A stretch of DNA of 40,750 nucleotides from an uncultured Clostridia bacterium (GTDB lineage Bacteria; Bacillota; Clostridia; TANB77; CAG-508), in the NCBI GenBank assembly GCA_947596225.1, contig CANQEX010000007.1, positions 1-40,750 of the forward strand, read 5' to 3'. Positions 6,185-14,017 of the stretch are shown one piece after another. The notes under the pieces were generated by a model, which searched no databases, was not told the DNA's origin, and worked only from the letters and a program-made list of their open reading frames with translations. Both the position numbers and the translations under genes were made by a program. How positions within the stretch are numbered: position 1 is the stretch's first letter; each line of letters starts with the position of its first letter.

Positions 6185-6192
6185 GATATAAT
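6185..6192 (+). promoter_or_regulatory. Probable extended -10 promoter for rsmE operon
   Basis: TATAAT at 6187-6192 is preceded by TGA (an extended -10 needs TGn). I see no good -35. The position suits a short leader to the TTG start at 6225. Confidence 0.4.
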
Positions 6193-6224
6193 AAATAAAT
6201 CTTTGAGTGGGAGAAATTTTAAGA

Positions 6225-6980
6225 TTGAGTAAATTTTTTGTTAAATCAAATCAAATTGAAGATAACTGTATAAATATAATTGGAGAAGATGTAAATCATA
6301 TAAAAAATGTTTTAAGATTTAAAGTTGATGATGAACTAAATATATGTAATAGTGATACTTCAATAAACTATGTATGTAAAATTTTAAATATAACCTCTAC
6401 AAAAATACAATGTAAAATTTTAAATGAAATTCAAAGCAGTGTAGAAGGAAATGTTGAATTACATATTTTTCAAGGATTACCTAAAGCTGATAAAATGGAA
6501 TTGATTATACAAAAGGGAACTGAACTTGGTGTATCTAAATTTATACCAGTAAGTTTTAATAGAAGTATTGTTAAAATTTCTGGAAAAGATGAAAATAAAA
6601 AAATAGATAGATGGAATAAAATTGCAGAAGTAGCTGCAAAGCAATGTGGAAGAGATATAATTCCTATTGTTACTAATATAGAAAATGTAAAAACGGTATG
6701 TAATAATATTGATAAATATGATATAGTATTAGTTGCTTATGAAAATGAAAAAAATAATTATATAAAAAATGAATTATTAAAGTTGAAAGAAAGTTTAAAT
6801 AAATATAAAATTGCTATTGTTATAGGTCCTGAAGGTGGAATAGATGATGATGAAATAAAAGAATTTGAAAAATCAGGAGCCAAAATCGTAAGTTTAGGAA
6901 AAAGAATACTAAGAACTGAAACAGTTGCACTTCAAGTTTCTTCAATAATTATGTATGAATTAGAAAATGGAGGAAAATGA
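6225..6980 (+). CDS. rsmE: 16S rRNA m3U1498 methyltransferase RsmE
   Basis: RsmE is a SPOUT-class methyltransferase that methylates N3 of U1498 in 16S rRNA of the assembled small subunit, using S-adenosylmethionine. An N-terminal PUA-like domain (about residues 1-70) is followed by the knotted catalytic domain. Signature segments are FQGLPKADKMELIIQKGTEL, AAKQCGRDIIP, IVIGPEGGIDDDEI and LGKRILRTETVALQ, the last two forming the cofactor-binding knot. Length is normal at about 251 residues. I place the start at TTG 6225 (MSKFFV, as in relatives) because GGGAG lies 11 bases upstream; a longer frame from GTG 6207 overlaps that site. Its TGA overlaps the ATG of the next gene, implying coupled translation. 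Confidence 0.95.
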   Translation: MSKFFVKSNQIEDNCINIIGEDVNHIKNVLRFKVDDELNICNSDTSINYVCKILNITSTKIQCKILNEIQSSVEGNVELHIFQGLPKADKMELIIQKGTELGVSKFIPVSFNRSIVKISGKDENKKIDRWNKIAEVAAKQCGRDIIPIVTNIENVKTVCNNIDKYDIVLVAYENEKNNYIKNELLKLKESLNKYKIAIVIGPEGGIDDDEIKEFEKSGAKIVSLGKRILRTETVALQVSSIIMYELENGGK

Positions 6981-7600
6981 AATTGGAAAAAGCAAAATTA
7001 ATGCAACTTGAAATAGAGAAAAAAAGAAAGTTACCTAAAAAAGTTAAAGATAGTATTAATGCAAATATATTTCAAATATTAATTTGTGCAATAATTATTT
7101 TATCTTATTTATGTGCAATAAATATAACCTATTATAAAACTACAAATATTAAATTCGAAGAATATATGAAATATTATGCACTTGGAATTATTTTAGTAAC
7201 TGTATTTGTTTTTGAATTTTCATATAGAAAAAGTAGTATAAAATTTATGATTATAGGTATCGAATTACTACTTTGTGGAATTTTATCACTGTATATTCCT
7301 TATATATATCTTCATACTACAGATTCATTAAGAAATTCTATTATGATATTGCCAGGAATACTTATATTTTATTATGCAATTAAAGCAATGTTTATTTTTA
7401 AACAACAAGAATTTAAATATCAAAATAGTTTAAGTGATGTGAAGGAAATAGTTAAAGATACTGAAAATACTAGTTATATTGATGAAGATAGTACAAAAAG
7501 TTTTAGGGAAAAAACTATAGAAGCTGAGGAAATAAGGAAAGCAATATTGAGAAATCAAGAAATTAGAAAACAAAAAAAGCAAAAAAGAAAAGGAGTATAA
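6977..7600 (+). CDS. Unknown four-helix membrane protein
   Basis: A 207-residue protein I do not recognise. A basic N terminus (KKRKLPKKVKD) leads into about four membrane helices near residues 30-50, 66-84, 89-110 and 120-138. A cytosolic C-terminal tail of about 65 residues is rich in charge and ends in a strongly basic coil (RNQEIRKQKKQKRKGV). The helix count and basic ends predict both termini in the cytosol. It starts with an ATGA overlap on rsmE, and yicC begins 4 bases after its stop, so it belongs to this ribosome/RNA-maturation operon. The basic tail could touch RNA or ribosomes, but that is only a guess from context. Confidence 0.8.
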   Translation: MKLEKAKLMQLEIEKKRKLPKKVKDSINANIFQILICAIIILSYLCAINITYYKTTNIKFEEYMKYYALGIILVTVFVFEFSYRKSSIKFMIIGIELLLCGILSLYIPYIYLHTTDSLRNSIMILPGILIFYYAIKAMFIFKQQEFKYQNSLSDVKEIVKDTENTSYIDEDSTKSFREKTIEAEEIRKAILRNQEIRKQKKQKRKGV

Positions 7601-7604
7601 AATA

Positions 7605-8480
7605 TTGATAAGAAGTATGACAGGCTTTGGCCGTGGAAAATATGAAAATGATGGAAGAATATATACTGTTGAAATTAAATCTGTAAATCATAAATATAGT
7701 GATATAAATGTAAGATTACCAAGATTTTTAAATAGTGTAGAAGATAAAATAAGAAAAAGGGTTTCTGAATATATTTCAAGAGGGAAAATAGATGTATTTG
7801 TTTCTTATGAAAATTATAGTGATAAAGGAACAAATATAAGAATAAATAAAGAACTTGCAAAAGATTATATAAAAGAATTAAAAAGTTTAGCTGAAGAAAC
7901 AAATTTAAAATTTGATGTAAATGTTATTGATATATCAAAATTCCCAGAAATACTAATTTTAGAAGATGAAGATAATGAAGAACTAATTTCTAATGAATTA
8001 CTTATTGCTGTAGATATGGCTATAAGTAAATTTGTTGAAATGAGAGAAATTGAAGGAAAAAGATTAATAGATGATATTGAAAAAAGAATATATTTAATAC
8101 AAAATAAAGTAGAAGAAATAACTAAATTCTCTAGTACTTTAGTTCAAGATTATATTACTAAATTAGAACAAAGAGTAAATGAACTTTTAGAGCCAGGTGT
8201 AGTAGATGAAAACAGATTGATGCAAGAAATTGTAATATTTTCAGATAAATCATCTATAGAAGAAGAACTTACAAGATTAAAAAGTCATATATCACAATTT
8301 CTTGAATTAATAAAACAAAGTTCACCTATAGGCAAAAAAATAGATTTTCTAATTCAAGAAATAAATAGAGAAACAAATACAATAGGTTCTAAAGCAAATT
8401 GTTTAGATATAACAAATAGAGTTATAGAAATCAAAACAGAAATAGAAAACATTAGAGAGCAAATTCAAAATATTGAATAA
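7605..8480 (+). CDS. yicC: YicC/YloC family endoribonuclease
   Basis: A 291-residue member of the YicC family. The hallmark opening IRSMTGFGRG and the N-terminal block EIKSVNHKYSDINVRLPR are followed by the C-terminal DUF1732 part (EKRIYLIQNKVEE, LMQEIVIFSDKSSIEEELTR, GKKIDFLIQEINRETNTIGS, a very conserved ending). The family is linked to RNA turnover; YicC-type proteins have been shown to act as endoribonucleases. The start is TTG 7605, supported by AAAGGAG 9 bases upstream. The order yicC-remA-gmk/rpoZ-priA-def-fmt is a classic Bacillota cluster and supports the call. A short hairpin follows the stop (8482-8516). Confidence 0.95.
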   Translation: MIRSMTGFGRGKYENDGRIYTVEIKSVNHKYSDINVRLPRFLNSVEDKIRKRVSEYISRGKIDVFVSYENYSDKGTNIRINKELAKDYIKELKSLAEETNLKFDVNVIDISKFPEILILEDEDNEELISNELLIAVDMAISKFVEMREIEGKRLIDDIEKRIYLIQNKVEEITKFSSTLVQDYITKLEQRVNELLEPGVVDENRLMQEIVIFSDKSSIEEELTRLKSHISQFLELIKQSSPIGKKIDFLIQEINRETNTIGSKANCLDITNRVIEIKTEIENIREQIQNIE

Positions 8481-8481
8481 A

Positions 8482-8516
8482 GTTTATAGATTATCTTTAA
8501 AATCTAAATTTATAAG
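8482..8516 (+). repeat. Post-stop hairpin repeat, copy 1 (partner 12879-12915)
   Basis: GTTTATAGATT...TCT..AAAATCTAAAT.T.TAAG starts one base after the yicC stop. The same sequence with few changes starts just after the def stop (12879-12915). AGATT/AATCT pairing with outer TTATA/TATAA gives a weak hairpin in each. Confidence 0.6.
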
Positions 8517-8530
8517 AAAGTAGGTAAATT

Positions 8531-8791
8531 ATGCAGTTAATTAATATTGGGTTTGGTAACATTGTTTCTGCAGAGAGAATTATATCTATTGTTAGTCCTG
8601 ATTCAGCACCAATAAAGAGATTAGTACAAGAAGCAAAAGATGGTAAAACAGCAATAGATGCTACTTATGGAAGAAGAACTAGATCTGTAATAATAATGGA
8701 TTCTGGACATATAATCTTATCAGCTGTTCAACCAGAAACTATTGCTGGAAGAGTTGATAATGGATTAGATAATGATGATGATAATAAATAA
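8531..8791 (+). CDS. remA: Matrix gene regulator RemA (DUF370)
   Basis: An 86-residue DUF370 protein. The opening [20 protein letters not shown] and the middle [20 protein letters not shown] are the nearly invariant blocks of RemA. In Bacillus subtilis RemA is a ring-forming DNA-binding protein that activates matrix and osmoprotection operons; in Clostridia its targets are largely unknown. The C terminus here ends in an Asp/Asn tail. There is AAGTAGG-like ribosome-site sequence just before ATG. It stands between yicC and rpoZ, the conserved position for this family. Confidence 0.95.
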   Translation: MQLINIGFGNIVSAERIISIVSPDSAPIKRLVQEAKDGKTAIDATYGRRTRSVIIMDSGHIILSAVQPETIAGRVDNGLDNDDDNK

Positions 8792-8809
8792 AATTTTAAG
8801 GAGGGTAAA

Positions 8810-9007
8810 ATGATAGTAAAACCAACTGTATCAGATTTATTAGAAGAAGTAGGAGATAATAGATATTCATTAGTAATAATGACTGCTAAAAGAGCTAGAC
8901 AAATAGCTTCTGGTTCTCCTGTGAAAGTTAAATCAAATGATAGTTCAGTAGTAACTTTAGCAGCAGAAGAAATAGCAGAAGGTAAAGTAACAAAAATAGA
9001 AGAATAA
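8810..9007 (+). CDS. rpoZ: RNA polymerase omega subunit
   Basis: A 65-residue omega subunit, which helps assemble and stabilise RNA polymerase through the beta-prime subunit. PTVSDLLEEVGDNRYSLVIM and TAKRARQIASGSP are the conserved regions, the latter being the MIT/AKRARQI segment that contacts beta-prime. Length is normal for Bacillota. GGAGG sits 7 bases upstream of ATG. Usually gmk precedes rpoZ; here gmk follows it after 18 bases. Confidence 0.95.
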   Translation: MIVKPTVSDLLEEVGDNRYSLVIMTAKRARQIASGSPVKVKSNDSSVVTLAAEEIAEGKVTKIEE

Positions 9008-9025
9008 TTGAAGAGGTATTAAAAT

Positions 9026-9586
9026 ATGTTAGTTATATTGTCTGGTGTAGCAGGTTCTGGTAAAGACACAATAAAAAAAGAATTAATAAAAAGAATGAAT
9101 AATGTAAAATCAATTCCTTCATTTACTTCAAGACCACAAAGGGAAGGTGACGTTCCAGGTCAAACATATATTTTTTTAAGCAAAGAAGAATTTGAAGAAA
9201 AAATTAGGAATGATGAAATTTATGAGTATGATATCCATCATAATCATTATTATGGAACTTCAAAGAAAGTATTAAATGAAGAATCCAAAAGTGGCATTAT
9301 TGTAAAAGATATAGATGTTAATGGAACTGAGCTATTAAAACAAAATTTAAAAAATATAAAGATTGTAACAATATTTTTGAGAGTACCAAAAGAAGAATTA
9401 AAACGTAGATTGGAAAATAGAATAGACAGGCCTTCTGAAGCTGAAATAATATTACGTTTAAATAGATTTGATTATGAAGAATCAAAAATTGGTTTATATG
9501 ATTATGTTTTAAAAAATGATAATTTAGAAAAAACTGTAAATATTATTGAAGAAATAATAAAACAAGAAAGTAAAGATGAAAAATAA
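9026..9586 (+). CDS. gmk: Guanylate kinase-like protein
   Basis: A 186-residue guanylate kinase, which converts GMP to GDP with ATP. P-loop GVAGSGKDT is at residues 7-15. GMP-binding region SFTSRPQREGDVPGQTYIFL and the YYGTSKK segment are followed by a lid (EELKRRLENRIDRPSEAEI). The P-loop differs from the usual GPSGVGKST: it carries Ala-Gly-Ser and a Lys-Asp-Thr ending. The segment before YYGT reads EYDIHHNH instead of the common LEWAEVHGN. This may be a divergent but functional guanylate kinase; a related kinase is the alternative. Its position at the end of the yicC-remA-rpoZ group favours Gmk. The terminator begins inside its stop codon region. Confidence 0.88.
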   Translation: MLVILSGVAGSGKDTIKKELIKRMNNVKSIPSFTSRPQREGDVPGQTYIFLSKEEFEEKIRNDEIYEYDIHHNHYYGTSKKVLNEESKSGIIVKDIDVNGTELLKQNLKNIKIVTIFLRVPKEELKRRLENRIDRPSEAEIILRLNRFDYEESKIGLYDYVLKNDNLEKTVNIIEEIIKQESKDEK

Positions 9587-9644
9587 AAGTAAAAGCCTAT
9601 ATCTCAGTTTTATTTAAATAGTTGAGATATAGGCTTTTACTTTT
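9585..9644. terminator. Long bidirectional terminator
   Basis: A perfect 22-bp stem: AAAAGTAAAAGCCTATATCTCA (9585-9606) with its complement at 9623-9644, and a 16-base loop. A and T tracts lie on the two sides. It overlaps the gmk stop and touches the stop of the convergent gene. Confidence 0.93.
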
Positions 9645-9964
9645 TAATGGAGAGCTACCCAAGAATAATGCCAATTATTGCTTTCTAAATCTGCCATACC
9701 TGGCTCAGTCGTGATTTTTCTGCCACTAGGAAAGTATATTATAGTTCCAACAGGCACTTTCACACGGTGCCGCCTTGCCTCATCTCGGGAAGAGTAAGCT
9801 TTTAATGCATGACCATCTTCTAAATATGCTGTCATGGCAGCTTGTTCGTCAATCTTCTTGATTGCTTCATTTACTGAAGTTTTTAACTTTTCTGTTGCTT
9901 CAGGAAATATAATCGGCGCCATAAAAGCACCAAAAGCAATAACACCTACAGTTTTGATAATCAT
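9644..9964 (-). CDS. Small accessory protein with N-terminal membrane segment, unknown
   Basis: A 106-residue protein I do not recognise. The first 20 residues (IIKTVGVIAFGAFMAPIIFP) form a hydrophobic helix that is either a signal anchor or a signal peptide. A short helical stretch (TEKLKTSVNEAIKKIDEQ) follows. The C-terminal half is compact and polar, with VPVGTIIYFPSGRKITTEPG and a Trp-rich end (NNWHYSWVALH), suggesting a small beta domain outside the membrane. ATG 9964 follows AAAGGAG by about 7 bases. Codon use (CGG, GCC, CTG, GGC) is clearly richer in G and C than the flanking genes. It has its own consensus promoter with an inverted repeat and shares a terminator with gmk. It is probably an acquired accessory gene inserted between gmk and priA. 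Confidence 0.75.
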   Translation of the reverse strand: MIIKTVGVIAFGAFMAPIIFPEATEKLKTSVNEAIKKIDEQAAMTAYLEDGHALKAYSSRDEARRHRVKVPVGTIIYFPSGRKITTEPGMADLESNNWHYSWVALH

Positions 9965-10023
9965 TATATCTCTCCTTTCAATCTCTATCTAAATAAGATA
10001 GGCTAATTCATCTCTAGGATGAA

Positions 10024-10071
10024 CAACATTTTAGCTTTTCCTATTATACTAAAATGTTGCTCTAAAGTCAA
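10024..10071 (-). promoter_or_regulatory. Sigma-A promoter with an inverted repeat around the -10
   Basis: On the minus strand: -35 TTGACT (complement of 10066-10071), a 17-base spacer and -10 TATAAT (complement of 10043-10048). A perfect 11-bp inverted repeat, CAACATTTTAG (10024-10034) with CTAAAATGTTG (10049-10059), brackets the -10. That is an operator-like position, or an RNA/DNA hairpin at the start of the transcript. Two further small hairpins lie downstream in the leader toward 9985. Confidence 0.7.
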
Positions 10072-10107
10072 ATTTTAATAAAAATTACACAAATATAATT
10101 AATCATG

Positions 10108-10116
10108 TGATATAAT
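10108..10116 (+). promoter_or_regulatory. Extended -10 promoter for priA-def-fmt
   Basis: TGATATAAT at 10108-10116 is a perfect extended -10. No clear -35 lies 17 bases upstream. It gives a leader of about 25 bases before priA. Confidence 0.55.
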
Positions 10117-10146
10117 TACACAAAGAAATTAAAAGAAAGAGTAAAT

Positions 10147-12381
10147 ATGTTTGCAGAAATAATAATTAATAGTAATGCTAAAGCATTAAATAAAATATTT
10201 GATTATATAGTTCCAAATGATATGATAAATATTATAAGAATTGGAGCTAGAGTTTTTGTGCCTTTTGGAAAAGGTGAAAAAATAGAAGATGGTTTTGTTA
10301 TTAATTTAAAAGAAAATTCTGAGTATGCAAATAAAGAAATTGTAAGAATTGAAAATGAAAATAGTATAAGTGAAGATAATATAATTTTAGCAAAACTTAT
10401 GGCTAGAAAATATTTTTGTAATATTTCAGATTGTATAAGACTTATGCTTCCACCAGGTACAGCTTCAAAAGAAATTTCAAATAGAATTAAAGAAAAAACA
10501 GGAAATTTTGTTTATTTAAAAAGAGATATAGATGAAATTAATATGCTTATAGATGAAGAAAAAATAAAAAGTGAAAAACATATAAGAGTATTAAAATTTT
10601 TACAACAAAATGATGGTATATATATATCAGATTTAAAATTACTAACTGATGTAAGTAAAGGAATATTAAAAACTTTAGAGAAAAATGGTCATATAGAAAT
10701 TATTGAAAAACAAATTGAAAGAAATCCTTTTATAAATAAAAATATAATACCAGATAAACCTAAAAAATTAAATAGTGAACAAAAAAAGTGTTTTAATGGT
10801 ATAAGTTCAAATATAGAAAATAATGAATTTTCTAAAAATTTAATTTATGGTATTACAGGATCTGGTAAAACTGAAATTTATCTTCAACTTATACAAAAAG
10901 TTTTAGAAAAAGGAAAAGATGCTATTGTTTTAGTTCCAGAAATCTCTCTAACGCCTCAAATGGTTGATAGATTTCTTGCAAGATTTGGAAATAATATAGC
11001 TGTTTTGCATAGTAAACTTTCAGTTGGTGAAAGATATGATGAATGGCAGAAAATTGCAAAAGGTGAAGCAAAAATAGTAATAGGTGCTAGATCTGCAATA
11101 TTTGCACCAGTAAAAAAATTAGGAATTATTATTATAGATGAAGAACATGATATGTCATATAAATCTGATTCTACACCTAGATATAATGCAAAAGATTTAG
11201 CTAAATATATAGCAGAAAAAAATAGTTGTCCTCTTGTTTTAGGAAGTGCTACTCCAGATATAATAACTATGTATCAAGCTAAAAATAATGATATAAATTT
11301 ATATGAATTAACAAAAAGAGCAAACAATGCTAATTTACCAAATATTGAAATAGTTGATATGAGAAATGAACTTGCTATTGGAAATAAATCAATGCTAAGT
11401 TTAAAATTACAGAATGAAATAGAAAAAAATTTGAAGAATAAAAAACAAACTATATTATTTTTGAATAGAAGAGGATATTCTACATTTATAATGTGTAGAG
11501 AATGTGGATTTGTTGCTAAATGTAAAAATTGCAATATTAGTTTAACATATCATATGAGTGAAAATAAGTTGAAATGTCACTATTGTGGATTTGAATGTGG
11601 AATTATAAAAGAATGTCCAAAATGTAAGAGCAAAAAAATTAAATATTTTGGAACAGGAACACAAAAATTAGAAGATGAAGTTAATAAATTGTTTCCGAAT
11701 TCTAGTACAATTAGAATGGATATTGATACTGTAAGTAAGAAAAATTCACATGAAGAAATATTAAATAAATTTAAAAATGAAAATATAGATATTTTAATTG
11801 GAACACAAATGGTAGTAAAAGGACATCATTTTCCAAATGTAACTTTGGTAGGAGTAATTACTGCTGATAGTAGTTTAAATTTAGAGGATTATAGAGCAGT
11901 TGAAAAAACATTTCAAACATTAGTACAAGTTGCTGGTAGAGCTGGAAGAGAAAAAAATACTGGAAATGTTATTATTCAAACATATAATCCAGATCATTAT
12001 GCAATAATCGATAGTCAAAAACAAGATTATAGTCTATTTTATAATCAAGAAATAGAATTAAGAAAAGTGTTGAATTATCCACCATTTTGCGATATAATAA
12101 TGATTAGATTTTCTGGAAATAATTTAAATCAGATACAAAATTTAGCAAATTTTGTTTATAAGAAAATTAATGAAGTAAAAAAAGATAATATGTTAATTTA
12201 TAAACCTGTTCCATCACCAATAGACAAAATAAAAAATAAATATAGATGGAGAATTATTATAAAATGTAAACTTACTTCAAATGTATTGGATATAATACAA
12301 TATGGGATACAAGATGAAAAAATATCCAAAATAAAAGATGCATCAATTATTGTTGATGTAAATCCTAATGTAATGAATTAA
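10147..12381 (+). CDS. priA: Primosomal replication restart helicase PriA
   Basis: A 744-residue PriA, the superfamily 2 DNA helicase that recognises stalled forks and reloads the replisome. An N-terminal 3' DNA-binding domain (residues 1-100) and a winged-helix part are followed by the helicase core. It has Walker A GITGSGKTE (about residues 235-243), DEEH box (IIIDEEHDMSYKSD, about 330), GSATPD and, in the second lobe, QVAGRAGR. The zinc-binding insertion is intact, with paired cysteines CRECGFVAKCKNC and CHYCGF...CPKC (about 448-495). Length is typical. A weak GAAAGAG site precedes ATG. def follows after 12 bases, the standard priA-def-fmt order. Confidence 0.97.
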   Translation: MFAEIIINSNAKALNKIFDYIVPNDMINIIRIGARVFVPFGKGEKIEDGFVINLKENSEYANKEIVRIENENSISEDNIILAKLMARKYFCNISDCIRLMLPPGTASKEISNRIKEKTGNFVYLKRDIDEINMLIDEEKIKSEKHIRVLKFLQQNDGIYISDLKLLTDVSKGILKTLEKNGHIEIIEKQIERNPFINKNIIPDKPKKLNSEQKKCFNGISSNIENNEFSKNLIYGITGSGKTEIYLQLIQKVLEKGKDAIVLVPEISLTPQMVDRFLARFGNNIAVLHSKLSVGERYDEWQKIAKGEAKIVIGARSAIFAPVKKLGIIIIDEEHDMSYKSDSTPRYNAKDLAKYIAEKNSCPLVLGSATPDIITMYQAKNNDINLYELTKRANNANLPNIEIVDMRNELAIGNKSMLSLKLQNEIEKNLKNKKQTILFLNRRGYSTFIMCRECGFVAKCKNCNISLTYHMSENKLKCHYCGFECGIIKECPKCKSKKIKYFGTGTQKLEDEVNKLFPNSSTIRMDIDTVSKKNSHEEILNKFKNENIDILIGTQMVVKGHHFPNVTLVGVITADSSLNLEDYRAVEKTFQTLVQVAGRAGREKNTGNVIIQTYNPDHYAIIDSQKQDYSLFYNQEIELRKVLNYPPFCDIIMIRFSGNNLNQIQNLANFVYKKINEVKKDNMLIYKPVPSPIDKIKNKYRWRIIIKCKLTSNVLDIIQYGIQDEKISKIKDASIIVDVNPNVMN

Positions 12382-12393
12382 TAGAGGTGTAAA

Positions 12394-12876
12394 ATGGCTA
12401 TTAGAAATTTAAGATATGAAGATGATGAAATTTTAAGAAAAAGATCTAGAGAAATTGAAGTTATAGATGATAGAATTAAAGAGCTTGCTAAAGATATGCT
12501 AGAAACTATGCATAAATGGGATGGACTAGGTTTAGCTGGTCCACAAGTAGGAGTTTTAAAAAGAATAATTGTTATAGATTTATATGAAGATGGAATGCAA
12601 TTTGTTTTAATAAATCCTGTAATCGTTAAAGAAAAAGGCACACAGGAAGTAGAAGAAGGTTGCTTAAGTTTTCCAAATAAATTTGGAAAAGTAGAAAGAC
12701 CTAAAGAGGTTGTAGTAGAAGCATTAGATATTGATGGAAGGAAAGTAAAACTTAAAGCAAAAGATTTATTGGCCCAAGCTGTATGCCATGAAATAGATCA
12801 TTTAAATGGAATACTTTTTACTGATAAAATAAAACCAGGAACATTAGAAATAGTAAATCCAAGTGATAAAAAATAA
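12394..12876 (+). CDS. def: Peptide deformylase
   Basis: A 160-residue metal-dependent deformylase that removes the N-formyl group from nascent proteins. All three motifs are present: GLAGPQVG (about residues 44-51), EGCLSFP (about 88-94, with the metal-binding Cys) and HEIDH (about 132-136, two His ligands and catalytic Glu). It pairs with the downstream fmt, which adds the formyl group to Met-tRNA. GAGGTG precedes ATG. The stop is followed by a copy of the hairpin repeat also found after yicC. Confidence 0.97.
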   Translation: MAIRNLRYEDDEILRKRSREIEVIDDRIKELAKDMLETMHKWDGLGLAGPQVGVLKRIIVIDLYEDGMQFVLINPVIVKEKGTQEVEEGCLSFPNKFGKVERPKEVVVEALDIDGRKVKLKAKDLLAQAVCHEIDHLNGILFTDKIKPGTLEIVNPSDKK

Positions 12877-12878
12877 AG

Positions 12879-12915
12879 GTTTATAGATTCCTCTAAAAAA
12901 TCTAAATATTGTAAG
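12879..12915 (+). repeat. Post-stop hairpin repeat, copy 2 (partner 8482-8516)
   Basis: GTTTATAGATT at 12879-12889, then a TCTAAA segment and AATCTAAAT, nearly the same as after yicC. Both copies begin within three bases of a stop codon inside an operon. Confidence 0.6.
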
Positions 12916-12958
12916 GAGATTAGATATATTTATTTTAAATATATCATACAAATATATA
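12913..12958 (+). promoter_or_regulatory. Unusual fmt translation start region: distant Shine-Dalgarno and hairpin
   Basis: The only good Shine-Dalgarno (AAGGAG, 12913-12918) lies 40 bases before the fmt ATG. Between them is a perfect 10-bp hairpin, GATATATTTA (12923-12932) with TAAATATATC (12936-12945), with a 3-base loop. There is no ribosome site close to the ATG and no in-frame ATG, GTG or TTG upstream. The hairpin could shorten the effective spacing to about 17 bases. Confidence 0.6.
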
Positions 12959-13936
12959 ATGAGAATTCTTTTTATGGGGACTCCAGATTTTGCAAAAGAG
13001 TCTTTAGAAAATTTATATAATAATGGTTTTGAAATTTGTGGAGTTGTTACACCACCAGATAGACCATCTGGAAGAAAAATGAAAGTTATTCCTTGTCCAG
13101 TTAAACAATATGCAATAGAAAAAAATTTAAAAATATTTCAACCAGAAAAAATAACTAATAATACTGAATTTAAAGATGAAATAAAAGCATTACAACCAGA
13201 TTTAGTATGTGTAGTTTCATATGGTGTAATTTTACCTAAATCATTTTTGAAAATACCTAAACTAGGTTGTATAAATGTTCATCCATCTTTATTACCAAAA
13301 TATAGAGGATGTGCACCAATACAATGGGCTGTATTAAATGGTGATAAGGAAACAGGAGTAACTATAATGTATCTAAATGAGCAAATGGATGCTGGTGATA
13401 TAATTACTCAAGAAAAAGTTGAAATAGGAGAAGATGAAACAACTGGAGAATTATGGAATAGATTATCTTCGCTAGGTGCTAAATTGTTAGTACAAACAGT
13501 TAAAAATATAGAAAATGGAATTATAGAAAGAACACCACAAGATGATAATTATACTTTAGCACCATTATTAAAAAAAGAAATGGCAAAAATAGACTGGAAA
13601 TTAAAAAATGGTGTTGATATAAAAAATCTCGTAAGAGGTTTAAATCCAATAATGGGAGCGTATTCATATTATAATAATAAAAAATTTAAATTTTGGAAAG
13701 TGCAGAATTTATCAGTAAAAGAATTTTCTAAAATAGCAGAAAAATATGAATATTTATTACCTCAAAATGTAGATGAAGGAACAGTAATTTTAGCAAGTGA
13801 GAAAATAGGATTATTTATAAAAAATTTAGATGGAATAATTTCAGTTTTAGAAATACAAGGTGAAAATGCAAAACGTATGAATATATTAGATTTTTTGCGT
13901 GGAAATAAAATTGAAATAGGAAAAAAATTTGAATAA
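12959..13936 (+). CDS. fmt: Methionyl-tRNA formyltransferase
   Basis: A 325-residue Fmt that transfers a formyl group from 10-formyl-tetrahydrofolate to initiator Met-tRNA. The N-terminal Rossmann domain shows MRILFMGTPDFA and VTPPDRPSGRKM. The catalytic region carries INVHPSLLPKYRGCAPIQWA (Asn/His of the active site) and QMDAGDIITQE. A C-terminal OB-like domain begins near residue 205 (LVRGLNPIMGAYSYY). ATG 12959 matches the family N terminus exactly, so the start is firm although its ribosome site is unusual. It is the last gene of the priA-def-fmt unit. fhs, at 18184, supplies its folate cofactor. Confidence 0.96.
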   Translation: MRILFMGTPDFAKESLENLYNNGFEICGVVTPPDRPSGRKMKVIPCPVKQYAIEKNLKIFQPEKITNNTEFKDEIKALQPDLVCVVSYGVILPKSFLKIPKLGCINVHPSLLPKYRGCAPIQWAVLNGDKETGVTIMYLNEQMDAGDIITQEKVEIGEDETTGELWNRLSSLGAKLLVQTVKNIENGIIERTPQDDNYTLAPLLKKEMAKIDWKLKNGVDIKNLVRGLNPIMGAYSYYNNKKFKFWKVQNLSVKEFSKIAEKYEYLLPQNVDEGTVILASEKIGLFIKNLDGIISVLEIQGENAKRMNILDFLRGNKIEIGKKFE

Positions 13937-13950
13937 AAACTTTTAAAAAC

Positions 13951-13979
13951 TTGTAAATTTGCAAGTATATTGATATACT
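13951..13979 (+). promoter_or_regulatory. Promoter of the Asp23 operon
   Basis: A -35 TTGTAA (13951-13956), a 17-base spacer ending in TGA (extended -10) and a -10 TATACT (13974-13979). Confidence 0.7.
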
Positions 13980-14017
13980 AATTATGAAAATTATTTATAT
14001 ATAAAGGAGGATTATAT

